Shown: one piece after another, positions 1 to 8,985 of the stretch | How the letters are laid out: each line of letters opens with the position of its first letter | Numbering within the stretch: position 1 is the stretch's first letter | NCBI GenBank assembly: GCA_012515055.1 | Contig: JAAYZA010000124.1 | Span: forward strand, 1 to 64,000 | Reading direction: 5' to 3' | DNA: 64,000 bases | Origin: Syntrophomonadaceae bacterium | GTDB taxonomy: Bacteria > Bacillota > Syntrophomonadia > Syntrophomonadales > Syntrophomonadaceae | Notes under the pieces: generated by a model | The model's database searches: none | What the model was told of the DNA's origin: nothing | The model's input: only the letters and a program-made list of their open reading frames with translations | Made by a program: the position numbers and the translations under genes

Positions 1-2
1 CC

Positions 3-722
3 TGTGATCTGAAAGCCATCGATTATTTAGATGAACTCTTTTTTACCAAAAGCTATGAAGACGATTATTATCGGGCCCGAAGAGACAACACCATAATGGT
101 AGTAAATGCCTGTTACAATCCGGGATCAAGCTGTTTCTGCGATTCCATGGGCGTAAGCCCCAATGCCCCGGAGAATGCTGATGTTTTGATCCATGATGTT
201 GGTGAGGGTGATTTTGCCTGGGAAGCTAAGAGTGAAAAAGGGGAGAAAATAACCGGGTTAATAAGTGATCTGTTGATAGATCAGGAAGTGACCCTGCCCA
301 CCCTGAAGAAATTCAGAAGAGAAGTAGAATATGAAGGAGTGGCAGAAAAGCTTAAAGATATGTTTGATCATCCCATGTGGGAGGATCTGTCCTATCCCTG
401 TCATAACTGCGGCATATGTACCTACATGTGTCCCACCTGTTATTGTTTTGATATCCAGGTGAAAACCAGCGGTGATGAAGGCTATCGTTTCCGCTGCTGG
501 GATTCCTGCATGTACCGGGAATATTCACAAATGGCGGGGGGGCATAATCCGCGGGAACTGGCTACGGAGAGGTTTCGCAACCGCTTTTTACACAAGCTCC
601 AGTTCTTCCCGGAAAGATATGGTGAACCATTATGCACCGGTTGTGGACGCTGTATAGTTGTATGCCCGGCTGGTGTAAGCATAGTTAAAATAATTGACAG
701 GATCAAGGAGGCGGAGATTTAA
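3..722 (+). CDS. 4Fe-4S dicluster protein (AsrA / Hdr-Flx-type electron-transfer subunit), 5' truncated by window edge
   Basis: Open in frame from the window start (CDLKAIDYLDELFFTKSYEDDYYRARRDNTIMVVNACYN...); two ferredoxin-like Cys clusters CHNCGICTYMCPTCYC and CTGCGRCIVVCPAG. Confidence 0.8.
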   Translation, partial: CDLKAIDYLDELFFTKSYEDDYYRARRDNTIMVVNACYNPGSSCFCDSMGVSPNAPENADVLIHDVGEGDFAWEAKSEKGEKITGLISDLLIDQEVTLPTLKKFRREVEYEGVAEKLKDMFDHPMWEDLSYPCHNCGICTYMCPTCYCFDIQVKTSGDEGYRFRCWDSCMYREYSQMAGGHNPRELATERFRNRFLHKLQFFPERYGEPLCTGCGRCIVVCPAGVSIVKIIDRIKEAEI

Positions 723-724
723 AG

Positions 725-1558
725 ATGACTGATTGCAATTGTGAAAATCCGCTGGTCCCAATGACGGTGGAAGTAATCGACATAGTAGATGAAACACCGG
801 ATGTTAAAACCTTTTATGTCAGAAGTGAAAATGGTGTTCCCTTTAATGTGATGCCCGGACAGCTGGCCATGGTTTCCCATATCCCGGTGGGGGAAGGTAT
901 GTTTTCCGTTTCCTGGCAGGAAGAAGATGAACACCTGCAGTTTGCCATCAAAAGGGTAGGCTTATTGACTGATTATCTGCACACCATCGACATCGGTCAG
1001 ACCCTGGGAGTCAGGGGCCCCTATGGCAATGGTTTTCCCGTGGAAGAATGCAAGGGCAAAGATATGCTTTTTATCGGCGGCGGTATAGGTTTGGCACCTT
1101 TGCGCTCTTTTATCAAATATTGTTTCAAACATCGGGAGGATTATGGCAGGATCACTATCATTTGCGGCAGCAGAAGCTATGACGACCTGTGCTTCAAAGA
1201 TGAATTGTTTGAAAAATGGCCGGCTATGAAGGATACCGAAGTGTATGTAACCATAGATAATGAAGAAGAAAACTGGTCAGGCCATGTAGGCTTCGTGCCT
1301 TCTTATCTGCAGGAATTAAACCCCGATCCCCAGGGATTGGTAGCCGTTACCTGCGGCCCGCCGATAATGATCAAATTTGTCCTTGAGGCTCTGGAAAAGA
1401 TGGGGTTTTCCGATGAACAGGTCATTACTACTCTGGAAGCCCGGATGAAATGCGGTATAGGCAAATGCGGCCGCTGCAATATCGGCAGTGAATACATCTG
1501 CCTGGATGGCCCGGTTTTTGATCTGGCCCAATTAAAAAAACTGCCCCCTGAATGGTAG
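725..1558 (+). CDS. FAD/NAD(P)-binding oxidoreductase subunit (AsrB / PyrK-like / FlxA-like)
   Basis: GGGIGLAPLRSFI nucleotide-binding motif, C-terminal 2Fe-2S motif CGIGKCGRCNIG..C; 2 nt downstream of the Fe-S subunit. Confidence 0.8.
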   Translation: MTDCNCENPLVPMTVEVIDIVDETPDVKTFYVRSENGVPFNVMPGQLAMVSHIPVGEGMFSVSWQEEDEHLQFAIKRVGLLTDYLHTIDIGQTLGVRGPYGNGFPVEECKGKDMLFIGGGIGLAPLRSFIKYCFKHREDYGRITIICGSRSYDDLCFKDELFEKWPAMKDTEVYVTIDNEEENWSGHVGFVPSYLQELNPDPQGLVAVTCGPPIMIKFVLEALEKMGFSDEQVITTLEARMKCGIGKCGRCNIGSEYICLDGPVFDLAQLKKLPPEW

Positions 1559-1578
1559 GAAAGATATAGAAAAAGTAT

Positions 1579-1615
1579 AATCCTTGCCCGATTAAATCCG
1601 GCAGGGATTTTTTTT
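1579..1615 (+). terminator. Rho-independent terminator
   Basis: AATCCTTGCC / GGCAGGGATT stem followed by a T run. Confidence 0.75.
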
Positions 1616-1637
1616 ATGGCCAGGGCCGGAGAATGAT

Positions 1638-1665
1638 TTGACAAAGGCATTAAAATCTATAAAAT
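1638..1665 (+). promoter_or_regulatory. Candidate sigma-A promoter for the aminotransferase fusion
   Basis: TTGACA (1638-1643), 16 nt, TAAAAT (1660-1665). Confidence 0.55.
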
Positions 1666-1723
1666 ATATATAACCGCCGTGGTTGCACAAACATGTGCAC
1701 ATATAAGGAGGAGGAATTATTCC

Positions 1724-4405
1724 ATGTCGGAAACACGCAAGGATTTATTTAATCCAACTTTATTCAAAGTGCTTAACACTTTCAAAATTGATAAAGAATA
1801 TATGGAAGGACAGGGCAATTATTTAGTAGATGCCGAAGGCATCAGATACCTGGATTTTATCTCACAATATGGAGCTCTGCCCTTCGGTTATAACCCTGAT
1901 TTTATATGGGAGGCTCTGGACCAGCAGCGCAGAAAAAATGTCCCCTCACTGGTACAGCCCTCAGTGCCGGTGGAGGCAGTGAAACTGGCCGGCAAACTGG
2001 CAGATTGTTCTCCCGGCGATTTATGTTATGCCACTTTTGCCCAGAGCGGTACCGAGGCAGTGGAAGCGGCTATCAAATTGGCCCGCTCTGCAACGGGCAG
2101 GAAAATAATAATTTCAACTGAACGGAGTTTTCATGGAAAAACTCTGGGAGCTTTATCCGCAACCGGGCGGGAAGTCTATCAGACACCTTTTGATGCTCCG
2201 GCGCCACATTTTGAATACATTCCCTACAATGATGCCGCAGCTTTAAACGATATTCTTGCTGTCCGGGCGCAGCAAATTGCCGCTTTTATTGTTGAACCCG
2301 TGCAAGGTGAAGGCGGAATTATACCGGCTGACAAGGGCTATCTCCAGCAGGTGCAGGAGATTTGCCGCCAGTATGGGGTCTTGTTAATCGTTGATGAAAT
2401 ACAAACGGGGTTAGGACGTACCGGGCATTTGTTTGCCTGTGACGAAGAGGGGATAAAACCTGATATTATGGTCCTGGCCAAAGCTCTGGGCGGCGGTATG
2501 CTTCCTATTGGGGTCTGCTTGAGCACCCCGGAAGTCTATAATGATGAATTCGGCTCTCTGCACAGTTCGACTTTTGCCAACAACAGTCTGGCCTGTGCAG
2601 TCGGCAGTGCGGTTATTGACGAATTGCTCAAGGATGACCGCAGGGTAATAGAAGAAGTTAAAGCCAAAGGTGAATATCTTTTGGAAAAGGCCCGGGAGCT
2701 GGCGGCAAATTATCCGGAAGTGATTAAAGAATCCCGGGGCAAAGGCCTGATGGTGGGAATGGAATTTTGCGATCTGGATGATTGCGGTTCCTATGATATG
2801 ATTTATCTGGCTGACAGGAAAGGTTTTACTGGTCTTTTAGCTGGTTATCTCCTAAATTGCCACCGGATTCGCATTGCACCTTTTTTAAACAATCCCATGA
2901 CATTGAGATTACAGCCGTCCTTTACCATAACTTATGAAGAAATCGACATGGTCATGGAAAAAATTGCCTTGATCTGCCGCATCATGAAAATGAAGGATTA
3001 TGCCCAATTATATCGTTATTTAATTGGCGATGACCGGATAAACCACAAAATAAACGATTATCGCCCCCAAAGCCTGGCAGTCAAAGCATCTGAGCTGAAA
3101 CCAGGGGAAACCGCCGGGGAAAAATTTGCCTTCATCATACATTATCCCGGTCCCGAGGATATAATTGCCAACAATCCCTCCTTTGAAGTGTTGAGCCGCA
3201 AAGAACTTTACAAAATGCTGGAATGGGAGAGTAAAAATAACGAACCCGGTCTGGTCTGTCACATGCCGGCCATCAGATCTGGGGCGGGGAAAATTGCCGA
3301 AGGATGGCTGATAGGAGTTCCTTATGGGGCCCGTCAAATGATGGAACTGCCCCGGGAACAGGTAGTTAAAATCATAACAGACGCAGTGGATATGGGCCGG
3401 GATCTGGGGGCCAAAATAGTGGGGCTGGGTGCACTGACATCGGTTGTGACCCGGGGAGGCAGATCGGTGCAGGGAAGGGATGTAGCCATCACCAGCGGCA
3501 ACAGCTTTACCGTTTTAATGGCCATGGAGGCCCTTTATCTGGGAGCGGAGAAAATGAAAAAGGATTTGCAAGAGGCACGGGGTGCAGTGGTCGGTGCCAC
3601 TGGATCGATTGGCAGGACTTGCGCTTTGATGTTATCAGAAGAAGTCACGCATATAACTTTATTGGGCAATGCTGATCATCCAGTCAGCAGCAAAAACCGT
3701 TTGCAATCATTGACCAGGGAAATCATCGCCCTGGCGGTCACCAGAAGGAAAGCCGGCGAATGCACAGGATTGAGCCAGTGGCTGGATGATACTGTCCGGC
3801 GTTTATCCCCGGATGGATCAGAACAGGGCAAGGCTTATCGGCAGGAGCTTGAGCGGGGGGAAAACCTGGATCTGAATAAACTGGAAGAAATCTGCTCTTA
3901 TCTGCAAATCGAAACCCCTTTAAAATTGAGCATCGATATTGACCGGGACCTGAAGGGCTGTGATTTGATTGTGGCGGCCAGCAATTCACCGGAATATCTT
4001 ATTTATCCCCAGCATTTAAAGCCCGGCTCCATTGTATGTGATGTCGCCCGGCCGGCAGATATCTCCCCGGAGGTTTATGCTGCCCGCAGCGATGTACTGA
4101 TCCTGGAAGGCGGCCTGGTACAATTTTCTGACCAGATAAGATTTGGCCCCAATCTGGGATATCGCGACGGAGTCAATATGGCCTGTCTGGCAGAAACAGT
4201 GTTATTGGCTCTGGAAGGAGATTATCAGGATTACAGTATTGGGATGAAATTACCCCTGGAAACGGTGGAATATTTCAGGTCTTTAAGCAAAAAACACAGT
4301 TTTTCTTTAGCGGGTCTTATGATGGGCGGTCGTGAGATTAGCGGGGAAGATATCGAGGGTATCTATCACCGCTCACTGGATATCAAGCATGCCCGGGATG
4401 CATAA
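1724..4405 (+). CDS. Bifunctional fusion: class-III PLP aminotransferase (N-terminal) + long-chain acyl-ACP-reductase-like domain (C-terminal)
   Basis: N-half has SGTEAVEAAIKLAR, VDEIQTGLGRTG and PLP-Lys motif LAKALGGGM (Lys codon 2480-2482). C-half has VVGATGSIGRTCA Rossmann motif, LILEGGLVQF and MACLAETVLLALEGDYQDYSIG, resembling the cyanobacterial AAR catalytic-Cys region (Cys codon 4184-4186). Start at 1724 has a strong upstream SD (aaggaggagg). Confidence 0.85.
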   Translation: MSETRKDLFNPTLFKVLNTFKIDKEYMEGQGNYLVDAEGIRYLDFISQYGALPFGYNPDFIWEALDQQRRKNVPSLVQPSVPVEAVKLAGKLADCSPGDLCYATFAQSGTEAVEAAIKLARSATGRKIIISTERSFHGKTLGALSATGREVYQTPFDAPAPHFEYIPYNDAAALNDILAVRAQQIAAFIVEPVQGEGGIIPADKGYLQQVQEICRQYGVLLIVDEIQTGLGRTGHLFACDEEGIKPDIMVLAKALGGGMLPIGVCLSTPEVYNDEFGSLHSSTFANNSLACAVGSAVIDELLKDDRRVIEEVKAKGEYLLEKARELAANYPEVIKESRGKGLMVGMEFCDLDDCGSYDMIYLADRKGFTGLLAGYLLNCHRIRIAPFLNNPMTLRLQPSFTITYEEIDMVMEKIALICRIMKMKDYAQLYRYLIGDDRINHKINDYRPQSLAVKASELKPGETAGEKFAFIIHYPGPEDIIANNPSFEVLSRKELYKMLEWESKNNEPGLVCHMPAIRSGAGKIAEGWLIGVPYGARQMMELPREQVVKIITDAVDMGRDLGAKIVGLGALTSVVTRGGRSVQGRDVAITSGNSFTVLMAMEALYLGAEKMKKDLQEARGAVVGATGSIGRTCALMLSEEVTHITLLGNADHPVSSKNRLQSLTREIIALAVTRRKAGECTGLSQWLDDTVRRLSPDGSEQGKAYRQELERGENLDLNKLEEICSYLQIETPLKLSIDIDRDLKGCDLIVAASNSPEYLIYPQHLKPGSIVCDVARPADISPEVYAARSDVLILEGGLVQFSDQIRFGPNLGYRDGVNMACLAETVLLALEGDYQDYSIGMKLPLETVEYFRSLSKKHSFSLAGLMMGGREISGEDIEGIYHRSLDIKHARDA

Positions 4406-4619
4406 TAGATTCAGAGAAAAACTGACAGAAGACCATCTTAAGGCAGCGGGGCATCTGCCGGCTGACCGAGGTATGCCAGCTGGTGACCCCGCTGATTATT
4501 TCCGCAAAATCCATTTATGCAGAAGACAGTGATAAAAGTTTGCTGTCATGCAGGCAGGATTTAATACCAGGGCAGAGAATTTAAAAACATGAGGACAGAA
4601 GCAAAGCGAGGGATTTAAA

Positions 4620-5042
4620 ATGGACATTCAAGAGATTACCATCAAGGCTAATGGCAAATGGTATTTTGGCGAAGCAGAAATGTTCCGGCGGCCTATTCTT
4701 AATATATTAGCCAGCAATATCAATCGGGATGAAGAAGGAAATTTTTATATCAAAATGGGTGAGGATATCAATCCGATCATAGTGGAAGATGCTCCTTTTC
4801 TGGCTACTGGCATAATGGAAAACGAAGACCGGACATTTACTCTGGTGTTTCATGATTTACAGGAGATGCCCCTGAACAGGCGTATGAAAGTGACCTTAAA
4901 AGAAGATATTCCCTATATAGATTATAAATGGACGGCTGATACCCGTTTGAGCCGGGGGCTTTATTGGAAACTGAGTGACTGGTTTGAATTGGCAGGAAAC
5001 GAGATATATATCGACCCTCCCGGGGGGCAAAAAGTTGACTGA
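4620..5042 (+). CDS. DUF1285-like protein
   Basis: 140 aa; 'GKWYFGEAEMFRRPILNILASNINRDEEGNFYIKMGEDINPIIVEDAPF' resembles the DUF1285 pattern. Confidence 0.6.
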   Translation: MDIQEITIKANGKWYFGEAEMFRRPILNILASNINRDEEGNFYIKMGEDINPIIVEDAPFLATGIMENEDRTFTLVFHDLQEMPLNRRMKVTLKEDIPYIDYKWTADTRLSRGLYWKLSDWFELAGNEIYIDPPGGQKVD

Positions 5043-5055
5043 AGGCAAAAAAGAA

Positions 5056-5085
5056 TGGAGGCTGATGACGTCCTAAAAGCCTCCA
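5056..5085 (+). terminator. Stem-loop downstream of the DUF1285-like gene (no strong T tract)
   Basis: TGGAGGCT ... AGCCTCCA. Confidence 0.4.
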
Positions 5086-5288
5086 AATAATTGGTAATAC
5101 ACTTATTTATGTGTATCCCCCCCCTCCCTTTATATAATGCAATTATAATGCCAATCTTAATGACAACAACTCAAAAGCCGGATATAGCCCGGCGAAAGCC
5201 CCAGAATCAAAAAGCATCATTGCAATGAAGTGTCTATAATAAAAGACACAAAAATTATCAAAATAGAGACAATGATTCAAAATTGAAA

Positions 5289-6164
5289 CTAAAGTCTGCT
5301 TATATGGGCGGGCCGGAAACGATTTTCGTCATAGGTCAAAGCTTCATCAATTCCTGCCAGCATCTTTTCCCGGTCATCGGGGATAATCCCGCTTACATCC
5401 CAATAATTTGAAACATGATCACTCAAAACCATGGAATTATCACATTCCAGGTTCTCCACCAGCAGCCTGATTTCCCCCAATGTCTGATGGGGGGTCAACA
5501 ATTTGAAATCACCCCGCAGGTAATCCTCATATAAAGGTGTGTTCGGCACCGGTACGAAAGTTCTTATCCTGATAAAATCCGGGCTGAAAGCACTTAAAGC
5601 CCGGGCACTGTTTATGGCATGTTCCCTGGTTCTTTCGAATCCCCCGATGCCGGCCAGATAATATTCGCTGGTCTGGATTCCGGCTGCTTTTAATTTTAAG
5701 CCGGCAGAAATAATATCTTCGGCGGTAGTCCCTTTATTGATCCGCCTCAGTGTTTCATCGTCACCGCTCTCCATGCCGGTATGGACTCTGGTCAGGCCTG
5801 CTTCCCGAAGACGGATGAGATCAGCTTCACTTTTTTTATTTATATAGCGGGCTGAACCATAAACAGTAATACGTTTTAGATGGGGAAACAATTCTCCGGC
5901 AAAGTTGAATATCTCCAGCAATTGCTCAGTCTTCATGATTATGGTATTGCCGTCGGGAAAGAAAATAGAAGTGATGAAATCACCATAATAATTACGGGCA
6001 GCGGCTAAATCCTCTTTTATTTCCTCAACCGGACGGAGGCGAAATTTTGTATCTTTGTACATCGGGCAAAAAGTACATTTGTTATGGGGGCAGCCAATGG
6101 TAGCCTGAATCAAAAGACTGTTCGCTTCACTGGGCGGTCGGTAAACGGTTCCTTCGTAACGCAT
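5289..6164 (-). CDS. Radical SAM protein
   Basis: CPHNKCTFCPMYK (CX4CX2C), VYGSARYI, GMESGDDETLRRI motifs; SD aggaggaaa upstream. Confidence 0.85.
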   Translation of the reverse strand: MRYEGTVYRPPSEANSLLIQATIGCPHNKCTFCPMYKDTKFRLRPVEEIKEDLAAARNYYGDFITSIFFPDGNTIIMKTEQLLEIFNFAGELFPHLKRITVYGSARYINKKSEADLIRLREAGLTRVHTGMESGDDETLRRINKGTTAEDIISAGLKLKAAGIQTSEYYLAGIGGFERTREHAINSARALSAFSPDFIRIRTFVPVPNTPLYEDYLRGDFKLLTPHQTLGEIRLLVENLECDNSMVLSDHVSNYWDVSGIIPDDREKMLAGIDEALTYDENRFRPAHISRL

Positions 6165-6568
6165 ATCATTTCCTCCTGAATTACTTGATTACTTATACGC
6201 CTTTATAGATATTATATTATAAATCGGCATAAAACCAGCCTGAATAGGTGCAAAGGGTTCTGGCCGGGGGGAAAAACACCGGAAATTTAAAGATTTCGAG
6301 TTGTTTTATATGGCAAAAAACTATATATTTAAAATGATGCAGCCAGTGATCAGGGATTATGCATACTTCAATTACTGTCACTCGGTGCATTAGCGAGGCT
6401 GCATTAATTGTGCTGCCGGCAACATATCGCAGTCCCCGCAAGGGGTGGTCTTGGAATTGCCGCGGATTCTTCGTTAATGGAGGTCGTTTTAAATACGGCA
6501 CGAAAATTATAAAAAAGTATATTATGCAAAATTCTCGATTATATAATGGGGAATGAGGGGTGGGGAAT

Positions 6569-7357
6569 ATGTCTGTACGGGTATTGATCGTCGACGATGA
6601 TGAGAGGGAAAGAATCGTAGTAAGATATGTGCTTGAACAGATAAATGATGTCGAAATAGTCGGGGAGGCTGTCCATGGTCTGGAAGCTTTGCTTCTATGC
6701 CAGGAAAAAAAGGTGGACCTGGTTTTTCTGGATATTTCCATGCCGGAAATGGGCGGGATTGAAACCGCTTATAAATTACATGCCTTGAAAGAACCGCCGC
6801 TCTTTGTTTTCGTAACGGTTAAAAAAGATATGGCCGTAGAGGCCTTTGATCTGGGGGCTATCGATTATATTGTCAAACCGGTGGGGCAGGCCCGGGTGGA
6901 AAAGACCATTGCCAGGGCCAAATGGAAAATTGCACATCGGGATGTTATCGACCAGATGGTGCGCCAGAAGATGAGGGCCCAGATCGATTTTATGCTGGAA
7001 AAATATAAGAATTATGAGTCTTTCTCCAATAAACTGCCGGTCAGGGAAAAAGGTAAGATCACACTATTAAATCAGGATGAGATTGTTTATTTCGAAAGCC
7101 AGGGGAAAAAAGTGTACATCAGCACAATAGATGAGGGTTATTTAAGTAATTATACTTTAAGTGAGTTGGAATTACGGTTGGATAACAATGTTTTTTTCCG
7201 CGCCCATCAGGCCTTTATCGTTAATCTGAACTATATCAGGGAAATTGTAAATTTCGGTGAAGGCTCGTATCTGCTTCGTTTGATCAATTCTGACAAAAAT
7301 ATTATCCTGAGCCGTTCCAAATCGAGATTGCTGCGCCAAAAACTAGGCATACAATAG
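6569..7357 (+). CDS. LytTR-family response regulator
   Basis: Receiver domain (VLIVDDDERER, LVFLDISMPEMGG) plus C-terminal LytTR domain (ITLLNQDEIVYFESQGKKVYI...FFRAHQAFIVNLNYI); no adjacent histidine kinase. Confidence 0.85.
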   Translation: MSVRVLIVDDDERERIVVRYVLEQINDVEIVGEAVHGLEALLLCQEKKVDLVFLDISMPEMGGIETAYKLHALKEPPLFVFVTVKKDMAVEAFDLGAIDYIVKPVGQARVEKTIARAKWKIAHRDVIDQMVRQKMRAQIDFMLEKYKNYESFSNKLPVREKGKITLLNQDEIVYFESQGKKVYISTIDEGYLSNYTLSELELRLDNNVFFRAHQAFIVNLNYIREIVNFGEGSYLLRLINSDKNIILSRSKSRLLRQKLGIQ

Positions 7358-7759
7358 AAATATACCCGTTTACTGTCTGAACAAGAACAATATATGTTAT
7401 TATAGAAGGCAGAATGTGATGTTGGGAAAATGACATCCTAGGACCATCTTGGGTGGCAGATGCCTGTAATATTGCATTCCAGGCAGCAAAAAAAGGGGCA
7501 GTATATCAGGAATAATGCAGGCTAGGGAAATTTGTTATTTAAATAACAAGCTGGTGCAAACTATCCTTTTAATACAACCAATCAATGCAAATATAGAGAA
7601 AAATATCACAAAATAGTATATAGTTAATGTAGATAAATAGAACGGTTTTTAAATTAGCGTAAAGGAGGAAAAATTTTTATTGCTTACAGTTGGCGCGGAC
7701 GAATAGACTGACTGTATAAAGAGAAAATAAGCCAAGTATATAAAAGGGGAGGGGTGCAT

Positions 7760-8965
7760 ATGATACCTTTTTACAAACTTGAACGATACGAAGGAAACGA
7801 GGCTTTATTCGAGCTGGTAATGATGTCGATAGTTGCGAGTATGGTTGGTGAACCGCTGCATATACATGCTGAAGGGTTGCGGGGAACGGGTAAGACGACA
7901 ATAATGCGGGCCGCCAAGGGGATTTTGCCCAATATCATCCGGATCAAGGGGTGCGTATATAATTGCGATCCTGCCGCACCGCATTGTCCGCATCACCGGA
8001 ATATGAGCAAGGATGAAATAGCCAGTTTGGGAACAGAAGAAATACCAATGCCATTCCTGGAAATATCACACTCAGCCAAGGTCGGAACAGTGGCGGGCAG
8101 TGTCGATTTAGCCAGGCTTACAGATGCCAGCCGCCCGGAGGCTCAGCTATTGCCTGGTTTGATTCCCCAGGCCCACCGCGGCATAATTTTCATCGATGAA
8201 ATCAATCGTCTGGCGGATACTTCTCCAGAAATTACCGATATTCTTCTTGATGTCATGGGGAATAAGCCCGGGCATATCCAGATCGAGGAAGCGGGGCTGC
8301 CGGTGGTCGATATTACTGTGAGTGTATCGGTATGGGCTGCTTCCAATCCCGACGAGGATCCCGGCCCGGTGGAGGAAATAAGGAGACAATTATCGGACCG
8401 TTTTGATATGGTTTGTTATATGGGACGGCCTAATTCAGTTGACATACTGGCCCAGATGCTGAAAGAGAATTCTCATCAATGGAAAGCCCGGGCCCAAAAG
8501 ATGGATGCCTCTGTTGATGAAGATAAAAACGAAGCATATCGCAAAGATATAATCAAATGGGCCGGCCTTTATGAAAAGACTGATATGCCCGATTTTCTGC
8601 GCAATTATATTGCCCGTATATATATCAAACATAATCTGGAAAGTATCAGAGCAATAGAGGCTATGCAATCAGGTGCTATTTTGCATAGTATTCTTAAAGG
8701 ACGGGATAAGGTGGCCATTAATGATGTTACCCACATGATACCACTGGTTCTGAAACACCGGGTTGATAGTGACACAATGGTACGCATGATCAATGATGTA
8801 GATTCAAAAGGCGTGAAAGACGGGATATTAAGTTTCAAAAATAAAAGGAAAAAGGATAATGAGGGAGATCCGGATTATTTTCCTCATAGTGCCACACCAC
8901 TCAAGGACATCCGCAGAAGCGATCTAGTCAATACTGAAAAAAGTTTGACCCCCAATGAAGGATGA
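7760..8965 (+). CDS. AAA+ ATPase, Mg-chelatase subunit I (BchI/ChlI)-like
   Basis: Walker A GLRGTGKTT, Walker B GIIFIDEINR, Cys-rich insert KGCVYNCDPAAPHCPHH. Confidence 0.8.
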   Translation: MIPFYKLERYEGNEALFELVMMSIVASMVGEPLHIHAEGLRGTGKTTIMRAAKGILPNIIRIKGCVYNCDPAAPHCPHHRNMSKDEIASLGTEEIPMPFLEISHSAKVGTVAGSVDLARLTDASRPEAQLLPGLIPQAHRGIIFIDEINRLADTSPEITDILLDVMGNKPGHIQIEEAGLPVVDITVSVSVWAASNPDEDPGPVEEIRRQLSDRFDMVCYMGRPNSVDILAQMLKENSHQWKARAQKMDASVDEDKNEAYRKDIIKWAGLYEKTDMPDFLRNYIARIYIKHNLESIRAIEAMQSGAILHSILKGRDKVAINDVTHMIPLVLKHRVDSDTMVRMINDVDSKGVKDGILSFKNKRKKDNEGDPDYFPHSATPLKDIRRSDLVNTEKSLTPNEG

Positions 8966-8985
8966 TGTTTAGGGGGGCAGGATAA

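Noticed and set aside
4332-4532. 66-aa plus-strand ORF overlapping the fusion enzyme end
   Set aside because: Out-of-frame overlap, no SD, no recognisable domain.
5100-5288. GCCGG-ATATAGC-CCGGC hairpin as a riboswitch
   Set aside because: Simple short hairpin lying downstream of both flanking (convergent) genes; no aptamer consensus recognised.
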